DNA from: Paramarasmius palmivorus
Lineage: Eukaryota > Basidiomycota > Agaricomycetes > Agaricales > Marasmiaceae
Reading direction: 5' to 3'
DNA: 64,000 bases
NCBI GenBank assembly: GCA_037176845.1
Contig: JAYKXP010000091.1
Span: 143,597-207,596, forward strand
Shown here piece by piece: positions 24,165-35,859 of the stretch; positions within the stretch are counted from its first letter, which is position 1; the number at the start of each line of letters is the position of its first letter. The notes under the pieces were generated by a model. It did not search any database. It worked only from the letters and a program-made list of their open reading frames with translations, and was not told where the DNA came from. Both the position numbers and the translations under genes were made by a program.

Positions 24165-25302
24165 TTCTGCCGAAGATGAGATATGGTACCGTGGGCAATG
24201 GAAGCCAGAGATGAACAGGATAGTTCAAACTGATAAGATTACTGGTGACATCGCCCATTCAATGAATGATACACTACATGTTAGCAGGAATATTGGGGAT
24301 TCCTTGGAATTTCATTTCGCAGGCACGCACTTATGACTTTAGCTCACCCGTCAAGATACCGAATGGTTCATATCAGGGTCTGATATATCGGTCTATGGGA
24401 TACTGGAACTCATCCCCGATGGAAATTTCACCCTGGAATTCAACTTGGATGGGACCACAATAACGCGAAAGGACTATCCGCTAGAAGGGAAATATAAACT
24501 GTTCGGTTATAACACCCTAACCAATTACAAGTTTTATGAAAATCCGGATATCAGTCCCGGAAACCATACTCTTCTTGTCAACGTGACGGCTGTACAAGGC
24601 TCGCAAGGCTTTCAGCTCGACTATCTAGCGTACGCGCCCATGTTTACCTCTGTTAGCCAAAAGCCAGTATTCATCCGAAGCGATCCGGAAATTAAATCGC
24701 GTCTCCCAATCGGCGCTATCGTCGGTGGAACTGTGGGGGGCACCATAGTCCTTTTGATTGTAGGAATCATGGTGTTCTGGCGAAGAAAGAGGTCCAAAAG
24801 AATTGAAGAAGGTATGTTCTCAGTTGGGTCCTTTGATATTGGTAACTTGAGCGATACATCAGAGCAGATGACAAGTGTGGCGGAGCAATTCTCGACAAGA
24901 TTCCCTTTCGACTCGAAGCCAAAAGTCACAAAGAGAAGGCCAATATCTAAAGTCCCAGACTTTCCCGTTCGTCAAAAACCCGATACAGAGTAGATGCTTG
25001 TCCTTGGTGCAGGTTCTTTGTCGTCACCACAACCACAACCGAACTCTAGCTCTGCCGGACTGGGAAATTCGCAATTTCAACAGCTATTAAACGAGATATC
25101 TGCGCTGTCCGCAGAGCTCGAGCAGTCTGAGATGCCTACCCGAGGAGAGCTATATGAGAGGATTGAGGTGTTGAAGAGAGAGAATGAAAGGCTGATGCGA
25201 GACTATGTTTTGCCGCCAGAGTACGATGGGAGTGTTGTTGGTGTCAGGAGAACAGCCTCCCGTTCAGTGACTTTACCATCCTATGATAACCACATCACAT
25301 GA
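24165..25302 (+). pseudogene. 3' part of membrane-protein gene split by Helitron
   Basis: Continues the ectodomain from 16994: SAEDEIWYRGQW, NDTLHVSRNIGDSLEFHFAG, then after an intron SDISVYG. Two repeats of this jelly-roll-like fold are usual in the family. The intron (24323-24376, 54 nt) appears to be GC-AG, donor CAG/GCACGC. A membrane helix (IGAIVGGTVGGTIVLLIVGI) follows, then basic RRKRSK and a cytoplasmic tail with a coiled coil (LLNEISALSAELEQ) and the family ending LPPEY. An in-frame TAG at 24991-24993 interrupts the tail; a 42-nt intron at 24971-25012 with a weak GTCAAA donor would remove it. Because the Helitron separates this from its start, it is probably not expressed as the original protein. 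Confidence 0.8.
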
Positions 25303-25549
25303 CTAGCACCCAACATGATATGATAGTGTCATACGCGTACGGGTTGGTGGGAATAGATAATGAGGAAATGAACGCGCAATGAAGGAACAATTTTATGCGG
25401 CTTGATGATTGCTTCATGTCGCTATCTTATTGAGCCTACAGACCCGAAACTGCTAGAACGCAAGATGTAGATGACTGAGAACCATACCCGTATTAAATAA
25501 CTCCTTTCCCAAGACTCTGAGAAGCCAATAAATCTGCTTTATGGCAGAG
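25303..25549. other. 3' flank of interrupted gene
   Basis: AT-rich non-coding DNA between the stop codon of the membrane-protein gene and the next inverted-repeat element. No further feature is seen. Confidence 0.5.
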
Positions 25550-27052
25550 CCAGCAGTCATCATCAGGAAAAACCTCATTTGTGATTTCGGCTGAGTTCGG
25601 CGGAGTTGTGCTGATTAGTGCTGATCTCGGCTGAAATCTGCTGAATCGTCCTGAAATCCGTATCAGCGGATTTCACCAGATTTCAGCAGTTCCCCTGAAC
25701 CGTTGATAATTTCAGCAGAGTTCAGCAAATTTCAGCGTACTTCAGGGTATTTCAGCGTCTTTCACCAGCTTTCACCACAATGATACCACGAATCTACACT
25801 TTTCATTGCTCATCATAGGCTTCCTGGCATCCAATATTCAAATTACAGTGAAAGAGATTTATTGACGGCTACGTACGCTACTACTATACAAGTCTCGGTA
25901 CTACTAGGTCGCAAACAACACGTCTCTTTTCACTTCTGAGCAAGCCCTCTCGCGATCCTTCAACACTGTTGCGTCTGCACGAAAATACTTCCTGGGAAAG
26001 GCCAAAAGTTGTTAGAGTATGTACAGTACAGGAAATCGCACGTGAAACGTACCACGTCAGGGATTGGGAGCCATTGCACCTCATCGTTGATGGCGCGCCT
26101 GAAAACTTCATTAGATATTAGAAGACTGTTGGGTGCTGAAACATACCTTTGAGGCGAGGCGGCTAACTTGGATGCGTCGTGCAGCTGCTTCAAGGGGCGG
26201 GTTGAGGTTTGTTGAATGGCGTACTTAGCATCTAGAGAAAATATAAGTTCAGAATTACCGACCATAGCAAGAGACCACGTACTGACGTCCACCATCCACA
26301 AAGGGTATGCAGCAGTCACGTCTATTGAGGTTGAAATAAGTGTGAGCCGAAACTAATAATAAACGATAAAAGGAGGACCCACGCTCAAACCGATATTAGT
26401 AGAGCTAACGTCAATCTGCAATGCGAAGCCTGAGCTACATACATGGCTGGTGCCGGAATATTTGGCGTTTGGCAAGTGTCGAGTGTGGGCATTGGAGAGA
26501 TGGACAAGCTGGGACAAGACAGTTTTCTATAAGTCGAACGATTCTTGTGTTGATAGGCTTCGGAGTTTACCGAAGAACTGTACAGTTGAGCAAATAAGGT
26601 TTTGATGACGTGCTCGGCGCGCGGGTATACCGGCGACTCGGACTTGTAGATTTTCTTGTTCTCGCCTCTGCAACGCGTTCTGTCACAACTCGATATCTCT
26701 TTTCTCATGAGGAGTCCATTTAGAGACAAGTCAATGTATTCATTATTCCTGCAAGTATTGACTGAATTTCAAGAGTATTCACACATTGGAGGCAAGATTG
26801 CTCCCTTTGAATTATTCAGCTACCTGCTTGTGATTGCCCGTGAAACTCACGAAGGAATCAGTAAGTTTCACCTTGGTCTCACCAGAAATCAGCGGAATTC
26901 AGCGGTGAAAGGCAACGGGTCGCGGCTCTCAACCAATTTCACCGCAAAACTCACCGGATCAGTGCTGTAAGCACCTTTCAGCCAAATTCAGCCGACATCA
27001 CCGTTTTTCAGGAGAAATCACAGATCAGGTTTTTCCTGATGATGCCGACTGG
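25550..27052. mobile_element. 1.5-kb TIR element enclosing a spliced gene
   Basis: Ends CCAGCAGTCATCATCAGG (left) and CCAGTCGGCATCATCAGG (right, reversed) continue into GAAAAACCT(C/G)AT(T/C)TGTGATTTC, about 45 bp with a handful of mismatches. Just inside each end is a 200-bp zone packed with GCTGA/TTTCAGC/TTTCACC motifs (25580-25785 and about 26850-27030). The interior holds a minus-strand six-exon gene. No target duplication could be identified. No transposase family is recognised, so it is either non-autonomous with captured DNA or an element of unknown type. Confidence 0.65.
25884..26729 (-). CDS. Hypothetical six-exon protein inside TIR element
   Basis: Six short exons join in one frame: 26729-26571, 26526-26391, 26321-26283, 26231-26147, 26098-26053 and 25991-25884, with introns of 44, 69, 51, 48 and 61 nt, all GT-AG. 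The product is 190 aa. Readable parts include TVLSQLVHLSNAHTRHLPNA, SAAYPLW-like and RRAINDEVQWLPIPDVEVF. I recognise no domain. That five introns all keep phase argues that it is, or recently was, a real gene. The first 30 residues are the least certain and the true start may differ. Its enclosure by terminal inverted repeats suggests either an element-encoded protein or a captured host gene fragment. Confidence 0.55.
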
Positions 27053-28228
27053 TGGACGTACACTTACAGTAGTGGATGGTTGGGTCATTGAGACCTTTCA
27101 GCTCAATTTGCCATAAAAATGGTAACTGGATGAGATAGTAGGAAAAACATCCTGATGGGTTTATGGCCAAGGTAAAAGGTTAACGAAGCCGCCGGGTATT
27201 GATCTGAGGTTAGTGTAAGCTAGATCACTGGTTGATCAAGATACGGACCTCGAGTGGACATTGACACCATGAGGCACTCACCGTGTCGGACCATTTTCCT
27301 CTCGCTTTCCTTAACCCGTCTAGCTTTCCCTTGTAAATATGGGATACTTGACTAAGGATGAACAATGAGATGACGTATGCACCGTAGTGATTCGGATAGG
27401 TGAGAATTATAGTTGAGTAATAAATTTGGAACTGACACTGAACCCGGTTCACCCAGCGAATATGAGGCTCAATCAGTATTTTCTCAACAAGAAGACGCGC
27501 AAGACCATATAGCACAAATATCAGTCCTCTCTCCGAAGTATTGGGAGAAGGCGAATAAGCTGACAGGACAGGTTATGGACATCATAGGGCCGAATGACGA
27601 GTTAGCAAAGGAGAAGAAAGAGCCGGAGAAGAATGTTGCAGCTGGGACTAGGCTGAGAACAGAGATGTATAGGGAGAAGGTTGAGTTGGAAAAGTAGGTG
27701 GTGAGATTGGGACTATCCAGGGAGAAGGGTAGGTAGTTTAAAAAGCGGATTGTCTGGACTAGAGCAGCACTTGGACTACTCGGATGAAGTCCCCAGCACC
27801 TCCGAGTAGACGAAGGCTTTTTTGGAGCAATATCTTGAATTTTTCTTTTACTGTGCCAATCAATTAAGGGATAACATTCATAATTGTGGCTAGCTTACAT
27901 AGAGGCAGACTAATTTCACCGTTACACGAAGGCTTGAAAAGCATTGCTCAAATGCTTGTGAGATATTAATTCCCGCTAAGATGTGAAAGACACGTTGCCT
28001 TCTGTTTATAGAGGCGCCCGGCTTCGCTTGCTAGATTGGTCTTCGGATCCAAGCACCCCGGCAATGCAAGGGATCAGTCAGGGTTGAATTATTCGCACAC
28101 TGTGACAGTGAAAAAGACGTTCCTTTTTGATTTCTCTAGACTGTCTCATTCACACCTCGTACCGCCGACTAACTCTCACATTCACACCTCGTACTGCCAA
28201 CTAAACTCTCACATTCTTCTCAAGTTCA
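27053..28228. other. Intergenic, one possible exon at 27413-27697
   Basis: The only notable frame (27413-27697, plus) is charged and helical (KYWEKANKLTGQVMDI, then KEKKEPEKN) but has no ATG and no clear partner exon. Nothing else is supportable. Confidence 0.25.
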
Positions 28229-28867
28229 ATGCCACCCCGTATAAGACCCAGCATAGGACCCAGTGGTGGAGGCAAGGCACCTCGACTCGGAAGGGCACTC
28301 GCAGCTAAGGTTGCTCGAAAAACCCCCAGCTGGGCACAGCCGACTCTCGATTCTGACTCGTCCGACTCGGAGGTCACATCAAAAGAAAAGCAAGGAAGAG
28401 AAAAGGGGACCCACTGCTCGTATAGGTGAGAGACAGTTCCTTGAGTGTGAACAGATACTCACAGTCGTTCGTTTCCATTGAGTAGCTTTGCCTTGGAGGA
28501 TGCCTCTGAAGGCTCTATGGGCTATGTCTCTATCACGGGTCGCCCCGAAAGCGCACTCTCGGAGGTAGCCTCAATAAACCAAAAGTATGCTATGCTACTT
28601 GAGCGTGCATACAACACACTGGACAGGAACAACAACAAAATCAACGAGTTGAAAGCTGAGGTAGCTTGGTTGCGGGAGAAGTGGGATGCGGAGCAGGAGG
28701 CGGTTAACATTGAATCGGAAGTTAGCGAGACCACGCGAGCAAATGATGACACGAGGATGGAGAAGAAGCGAATCGAAGAGAGTTTCGAGGAGCAGCTGAA
28801 AAGGTTGAAGGAGCAGTTGCAGATGTTGGAGTCACGGTTGAGGGAAATTCAGGATCATGCTTGTTGA
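28229..28867 (+). CDS. Small coiled-coil protein, unknown function
   Basis: Two exons, 28229-28425 and 28486-28867, across a 60-nt intron (GTGAGA donor, CTCAC branch point, TAG acceptor) give 192 aa. A shorter 39-nt intron ending at 28464 also keeps frame. Residues 1-60 are basic, Gly/Pro/Ser-rich and disordered; the rest is a long amphipathic helix (NNNKINELKAEVAWLREKWD, later EEQLKRLKEQLQMLESRLRE) predicted as coiled coil. No enzyme motif. It probably acts as a structural or adaptor protein, but no family is recognised. Confidence 0.55.
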
Positions 28868-29389
28868 TATTCTGTTAGATCTACATGTTATAGCGTAATG
28901 TTGACTTGCGATAGACGCTACTGCGCATTTGAGAAGCACAGTACCCATCAAGCAGTTGGAAGAACTATAGAGTATTTAGACCGAACCATGCCCATGCCAA
29001 GTAACAGACACTTCACCAAACTCTCATGTCCAAACAAGGTCCGCACCAATTACCCAAACATACATGTGCTTTCGGAGTTACGTGATACGTTCGACGTCCG
29101 CGCAATGGATTAGATTACTCAAGAACCCAATATATGCAGAAAGGAGCCCATCCCAACGAGATTCCAACATAGTCTTCACCTGTCCACGAGTCCACCCATC
29201 ATGGACAGCGACTCGGAGGCGTAAAGTCTTCAAGAATGCTCATCAACGTTAGATCGGAAAACTCCGAGCCGTTAGCTTACCCGATGGCACTTTAATTTTG
29301 CTGATGGTACCGAATCATCCTGTAGTGAGAATTTCAGAGATCGTAAACACTTCTTTGTGATGATCCTATGGACTGGTCTTCGTCTTCCC
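28868..29389. other. Intergenic, nothing recognised
   Basis: Short plus-strand frames (28898-29113, 29064-29252) lack family features. No repeat or RNA gene is seen. Confidence 0.4.
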
Positions 29390-30396
29390 TCAGCAATGTT
29401 TCGCGAATGTCCACAACGTCAGTGAACGCCCTGAGGCACATTCATCTGACGTCGATGATTTCAATAGTGAGCTTGACGAGATGGGAAAGGCTTTTGGGCT
29501 CGGGCACGCGAAGGGGAGACCAAGTATTACGTGGTGAGTAACGGGGATGTGCTTGATCGTTGGAAGACCAGTCTGAATTGGAAGAGTGGTCATTGTCGGA
29601 TGTTCCGAGGTTGACTGTGATTCCGATCCAATTTCGTCGTCTTCGTACGAACTACTAAGAACTGTCGTCTGACTGGCTGCGGTACCCTTTCCGAGAAGGC
29701 GGCATTGATAAAGTATGCAGACGACGTTCCTGCAGAAAAGGAGCACATCCACAGCGTTATGAACATGATACTGAAGATATAAAGAGGTGATTTGGGTCGA
29801 GGGAAAAGGAGACAGAGGTGTCTTGACAACACTGAGGCATGGATCCAATCACTCTAGGTTTACCCATGCCTCGCATGACACGGAGCGATTGCAAGTAGGG
29901 AAAACTAGTCTCGGATGAAGCAAAACATTGAACAGTGCACCTATCTGAGATTAGGCTGAGGCGACTCGAACACCAATTTCAACCCATCTTGAGCAATAGG
30001 AGTGTCCAGTCTGAACGAAGCGTGAAGGCATAGGGTTTGGATACAGCGTGAGACTTGAAGAAACCTATTCGAGTCTTGGAAAGGCATATACCTGGTAGGA
30101 GCTCTGCCGCCGTCCCCGAAAAGTTTAAGCCTGACGGACAGTGGTGATCGATGTGACAGATCCAGGCATGTGGTGATGTCTGCAGGAAGGTAGGAACATA
30201 CGCGCATGATGTTTGATAGCGTCTTGGTATAATGACGGTCTTTCGACGGACCTTGGTGTGCGTCACAAAAAACATAAAGAAAGATTTCGCCTAATAGCTC
30301 CTTTGGAAGTCGGCGAACGGGGGCAGTAGAGGCAAGCGACTCACTAACGGGTTCGGCTGTCTTCTTCAAACAAGCATCACTCCTAACCCATTCCAT
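29390..30396 (-). pseudogene. F-box protein remnant
   Basis: The start of an F-box is clear: APVRRLPKELLGEIFLYVF followed after a gap by SNIMRVC, as in the large Agaricomycete F-box/LRR family that recruits substrates to SCF ubiquitin ligases. The usual WRxVAxxTPxLW segment is missing; the frame goes straight to LSHRSPLSVRLKLFGDG. Downstream (29848-29390) a second frame keeps the LRR-like part (PFPSTQITSLYLQYHVHNAV). No intron I could find cleanly joins the two frames and the F-box is shortened, so I call it a decayed copy. A functional gene with unusual introns is not excluded. Confidence 0.5.
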
Positions 30397-33300
30397 CTAT
30401 TCCATGTTCGTGTCGATTGAGTTCTGGACATGTTGAATTCAGAGCTGCATGGAGATTGGGGTCCTGGCAAAAGAGAAATTTGATGCCTAGCTCGAGTAAC
30501 TGGCATCGAACTTGATGTTTCTCTGCAAAAAAAACCCTAGTGAGTATACGAGCTTCATCTATACAGAACGTAGAAGAATGGTATTAGCGAGGTGCGATAT
30601 CAAAAAGTCATCTGTGTCGTATACCATCTTATGGCATAATTGATGTTTCTGTCGCATCGTAGCACTACTTTCGCTTGACCTAACGCTGAACAAGGATAAA
30701 ATCGCACCAAGAGGACGCAGAATTTCGGAGAGAAGTAGACTGTAGGCCCCTGTGCCATTGCGTGTCATCACATCTCGCTCCACCAGTACTTGTTGGAAAT
30801 AATGCCATCGTCTTTAAAAGTCACGTCGGGAGGTAACGTGCACCAATAAGATAGCTCGTAGGCAAGGGATTGGCAAGGGATGTAAGTATCGAGCGCTGAA
30901 CATACCGTGAGCTCTGCTTTATATCCCTAGACGGCGGATGCTGACTAGGGAACTATATCAGCTGGTAGAGTTACTCTCAGAGGAATTTATTACAGCACCT
31001 ACCAGGTCTGATTGAGGTCTGAAGAATATTGAAGTCCAGATGAAATGAAAGATCGGTGTTCTGGTTCAAAAGCCTCCGGTAACCCGGGTATCCATTTATC
31101 CGATCGGGCTATTTGGTGAGAACAAACAAACATTTTCTCTTCACCACTGGCGACGACGACAAAATTCATATTCCTTCCGGCCTATTCTCTCTATACAACC
31201 GACTGCTCGACTCTGTGTGCTATGAAAATGCTGCACTGACAGATCCTCGGCTGTTGGCTAGTTAGAACAGTCGGATTAGCGGATATGTCTCCTTAGGTTC
31301 ATCTAGAGGTACGTCTTTCTTCTCTACAGGAAAGGCCAAACTAACCTTCAACGTATAGATGATTTACAACCTACTATCGAACAAACTATTCTTCGAAACC
31401 ATCCTCGTGGATGCTCGACACTAGCTGTGCTCCTCACAGAGCTCGGAGCTCAAATTCCAACGACGACTTCTGATCTATTTCGACCCGCTCAACATACAGA
31501 ACACGCTTATGGTGGCCGCATGCACACTGTTAAGGATTGGGGTGGATGGTACAAGAAGTTGGGACGACTAGAGATTGGGCATGTATCAGCATTATACGAG
31601 CGACGAGTCAGACATCCTAAGCCAAAGGTATGCTGCCTCTTTTCTTCGGCTTACCTTCTCAAATTTCAGCAATATCCTCAGGAAACAAGTGCGTTCAGCG
31701 AACTTGCACTGTATTGCCATCCCGCCGCCTCGTTATCACTATCAAGAATACCGCTATACCTGTTCCTCAAGCACACTCCTTCCTTCCCAGTCTCACATTT
31801 GAAGACTTGGCGACAAAGGCTTCCCTCCTCCCTCCCCTTTTATGTCGGCGATGTTCTATCAGTAGCGGTCTCTATCGGAATCTGTCTGCACTGTGTCATG
31901 TCTGTCACGAAGATACTCTTCCTGCACATTACCCCCAAGCCACAACATTCCTGAAGACCCTAGCTCCGGGAAGCTCCATTCCGCACCCTACGCGCACCCC
32001 TGCACCGACGTCTCCGTGCCCATCAGCACACCCCCCTCCCTCACCCCTTCTGCTACAAATCCGCTCTTTGTGCCAGCTATCATGCTTTGCGCGAAGCGTT
32101 TCTCGCAGTCGGATCCCCACTCGTATGTCAAAGTTAAGCATTCGATGGAAGGCCCAGAGAAGCGGGTGATGGTGTTCAGGGTAGCGTTCTTCGGATGCCA
32201 TACCCCCTCCTCGAAAGCAATTACACGGTTTAGTCTCCGTCTCGCCCTGCATACCCCCATTCATCTATCCGAATACCCATACAAATCTTCCTTCTTCAGC
32301 ATCCTTTGTGTGCTCCTTTCGCAGTTTCGAGCTACATCACCTTGACCAGTGCTGGGGAGAGGAAGTTAGCGATGGGAAATAGCTAAAAGGGAGAGCGAAG
32401 CAGGATACGAATATATTCTGCTGATCCCCACGCAAGGTGCGCTCCTGGTAGAACACTGAACCAAACTAGCATGCTAACGGGTACTTTTACACCAGTTTTG
32501 TGCAATCGCGCCGGCAATTCCACAATCTTCAGGGCCTCAGAACGCATCCTGCCTTACAACTCCTCCGCATTCGCTCTCCCTCTCTCATAATGCTAGGTTG
32601 CGGAATGATTTGGATTCTCGATGTGACGACACTATATTCCCCACATTATGGCCGACGTATGGGACCTCGTTCAATGAACCTTCGCCTAGCCATAAGTCGT
32701 CGCCCGCAAAAGCAGCGTAATCTTGCTCTAACCAACCTCCTAAAATTTCGTTATCATTCATCCCCGTCTGGTTCCGCTAGTGCACGGCGAAGCCTTTATC
32801 GCTCGTTGCGCAGATCCGTCGTTAACCTCCCATGGGAGCGGTATATCGTTTCTCGGACCCATCGGGAAAGGTTTCTTATGATCTCCTCTGTCCGTACCGT
32901 GTTCGGTGAGAAGGATTGTTGAAGGGGTGGCAGTTAGTTCGAAGGTGGTATAGTTGGAGAAGTGGGCGCTAAGGTCGGTCTTCTCGGAGTAGTTGGCGCT
33001 CGAACGCCGATTGACGTTTACCATTAGGTGGCTATTAGGATTGATGATTCAAGTATCATAACGAGACGAGGGTCACAGGATCCGAAGATCAATCCGGGGG
33101 TGGAAGGAACGACTCGTGTCAGCCTGTTGAGATGTACAGCTTTTGGGTATTGAGGCGGAGAAACTTTTCTAGAGGGACTTTGATGCAGGGTTTACTAGGA
33201 CTCATGTATCATTTAGCTATGCAGGTAATGAATCAGACATTGGACACCATGCTAAAGTGCTGCAGTCTGACCAAAACCGCGACTTTACCGGTTGGCGTGG

Positions 33301-34265
33301 TACAATCACTATAGCCGCACTACACGTTCCAACCATTCGATATCATCAGAAGCCTCTCGAATTTGAGATGAAAACCATATCGTTTGGATGGCTGCCTTTG
33401 TGGAAGGGCAGAGGTTCTCGAAGGATTTATCTCATTGTCGGTGTTGCTGGTGAAGCGGGCCTTACCATCTGGATCTCTGTACCCGAAGATCTGTGACCCG
33501 TCTACCGTCTTCTGCTTCTCCAGAAACATCAGAGATGCGCATAACCAGCTCCCGATCACCAGGATATATGACAGCATCAGCATCGACCCGATATCCCTGA
33601 TCCCTTCCCTGCGCAAGTTGCGCTGCTGCTCCGTTCATCAACCACCTGCATCGTACGGCCACTTCTAATATAATACCCGCGCTATGTAGGATTTAGCGTG
33701 ATCGAAATAGGCCATAGTAGGTAGTGTAATTCATCATGACGGTTTTCCTAATTTCTAAACTGATCAATGTTGTAAATTGCAGAATATAATCCATCTCCCG
33801 CGTTTTTTTAGGTTCGATCTCGGAAGCAATGATTGTGATCGACTAAGATCCAGGATTATGAATGTATTTATTACTCGTGCGTGGGCAGGTACTAGGTATA
33901 ACGTTTAGCAGTGTTCAGATTATAGGAGCAGAGCTATTGCTCATTCAGAAGCCAAACCATCAGAACAGCCAGCACTCACGGGCGATATCCGTTTCCTCAA
34001 GAATCATCAGCTCGCGGGAGATGCACGGGCGTGATGACCAACGCCTTATTGATGAAACACTCGTGGAATGATTCATTACCTCTAGCTGGTTACCAGCAAG
34101 ATGGGGATGGCTCATTTATACTGGGACTGCCGGTACCGAAACGTTGTCACTTCTAGAGACGCTTCGCCCACTCGCTACAGATGGTTCGCTTGACAAAATC
34201 GCAGGGATATGTGGTTTACACCGCGGTATGTGTAGCGATACTACCCATGAGCATATAAACTCAGA
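30397..34265. other. Gene-poor stretch with decayed coding fragments
   Basis: 31108-31370 (plus) reads TNKHFLFTTGDDDKIHIP, a member of the dispersed TNK/FTNDD module. Downstream, 31390-31630 is open (AYGGRMHTVKDWGGWYKKLG) and ends at a good GTATGC donor, so a gene may have run through 31.1-32.3 kb; I do not recognise it. 33240-33620 resembles 5700-5880 (shared AATTTGAGA-GAAA-CCAT-TCGT and TTTGTGGA-G blocks). Nothing here is complete enough to annotate as a gene. Confidence 0.3.
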
Positions 34266-35681
34266 ATGTCCATGAGACAGTGGGAGTTCCTAATATACGG
34301 TGAGTATCCATAATGTTAGTTGTATCGAACTATATCTGACTTAGTACCCTGGACAGGTGTCTACGCTGTATTATTTGGAATTTGCATCCGTATCTTGTTT
34401 AGGCGAAAGGGAAAAGCATATAAATACCACCTATTCGCCATCGTTATCCTGTTCCTTCTGGCGTCAGCTGATGTCGCACTCTACATGGTACAAGACCTGA
34501 ATAAGTGCGGGTGATGCATAATCTACTGGATAGCCCATTGGTCACTGACTATCCATCTCGAGCTTACCCGTCTCAAGCTTATCCGAGTCCTTCCGACCAC
34601 ACGAAATAGAATGGGAGCCAATCACAACAATGATTCAAATCACCTTTTTATGCAGGTATGCGCCATGACATCTATCCTACCCTCGTATTCATACTTGAAT
34701 TCTCAGCGCTGTAGCTGATGCTATTCTGGTACGTGATCAAGTAGACTTTTATAACTATCAATACGTTAAACATTACAACCAGCTGTGGCGCTTCTACATG
34801 GTATGGGGAAGGCGCTGGAGGATTGCCATTGTGCCTCTGATATTGGACTTTTGTGTGCATGGTTTGGCGCCCCTTCGTTTCTCTGATCGTTCTCTGATTT
34901 TAGCAGTTGTTTCATTTGTAGTCACTTCAGGGAGTACTCAGTTGGTACCACTACATGTGGCCGCTATTGCAGCAGGAATCGTATCTCTCAACAATATAAT
35001 CCTTTCTACGCTTATAGGTGCGCGACTTGATTTACTCGATTTAACGTCGGAGGACTAATCCGAATCCACGTAGCATTCCAGATTTGCTCGATAGGTCATC
35101 AAATCGAACACTACCTTGGATCAAGATCCCGGAATATGTACAGGACTGCGCTTTCCGCAACGTAAGTTTTGAAGCCGGACTCACTACTCCCAGCTTGATA
35201 CGCTAAAAATGTATACTTCAGGCTTGAATCTGGAGTAGTATACTCGACGTTCCTTATTGGAATTGCTGCAATATACATCGATCTCATTCGAAGAGATCCA
35301 TCTCTGTTGAAGGGCGACGAGGATTACCCTCATATATACGCGTTAGAGTTCCTTTTACGTGCCTGGCCATGTGTTTCGGTGAATTTATCGTGTCCCTATA
35401 GGTGAAGTCACATTAACCCTACTTTCCAGGGCATTACATCAACCATCATCATCGTCCGCGTTGCGCTAGGCATCAGCTTCAACGATGTCGAGAGCGCTAT
35501 TAGCTCATTACGTGCAGATGGAACAATTCCGATGCATGAAGAACAACGATCACCACAACCACTGGGAAATGTTGATCAGCGGATGGAAACACCGGAATTG
35601 CGCGCGTCGGATAGCGTGATCGACATAGGTCGAGGGAAAGGGCATAGCATTGACGCTGAGGATATTGGGATAGCGAAATAG
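34266..35681 (+). CDS. Seven-helix membrane protein (unknown function), A
   Basis: Member of a large Agaricomycete family of seven-helix membrane proteins without known ligand. Nine exons: 34266-34299, 34357-34510, 34563-34655, 34707-34728, 34783-34861, 34904-35017, 35074-35161, 35222-35378, 35430-35681; all phases fit (330 aa). Helices are visible around YGVYAVLFGICIRILF, FAIVILFLLASADVALYMV, ITFLCSAVADAILLWRFYMV, RIAIVPLILDFCVH, AAIAAGIVSLNNIILSTLIG, STFLIGIAAIYIDLI and the last before RVALG. Family signature: DAxLxxRxYMVWGRRW. The cytoplasmic tail (about 70 residues) is hydrophilic. The acceptor at 34562 (CGAG) could instead be CAAG at 34577. The first exon is short and an extra upstream exon is possible. 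It converges on the gene at 35860-37009. Confidence 0.8.
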
Positions 35682-35859
35682 TGCTGCAATATACATGTCT
35701 GAATTGGAAATGATACTGTATTCATAGAGGTGCTGAGTGAGTATGGAAGCTCCAGACAGCCGATTCGCTAAGCGGTCGATTTTATTAGCGTTCCTAGTGA
35801 TAAAACTATCACCAAAGATGGAACTTGGAAAATGACTATCGAGAAATGGAATCCTACAT

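Noticed and set aside
25580..25785. CRISPR-like or minisatellite array
   Set aside because: Units are 5-7 bp motifs with irregular spacing and both orientations; there are no unique spacers, and the DNA is eukaryotic.
25542..27060. An 8-bp target duplication around the 1.5-kb TIR element
   Set aside because: TGGCAGAG and TGGACGTA share only three bases, which is not convincing.
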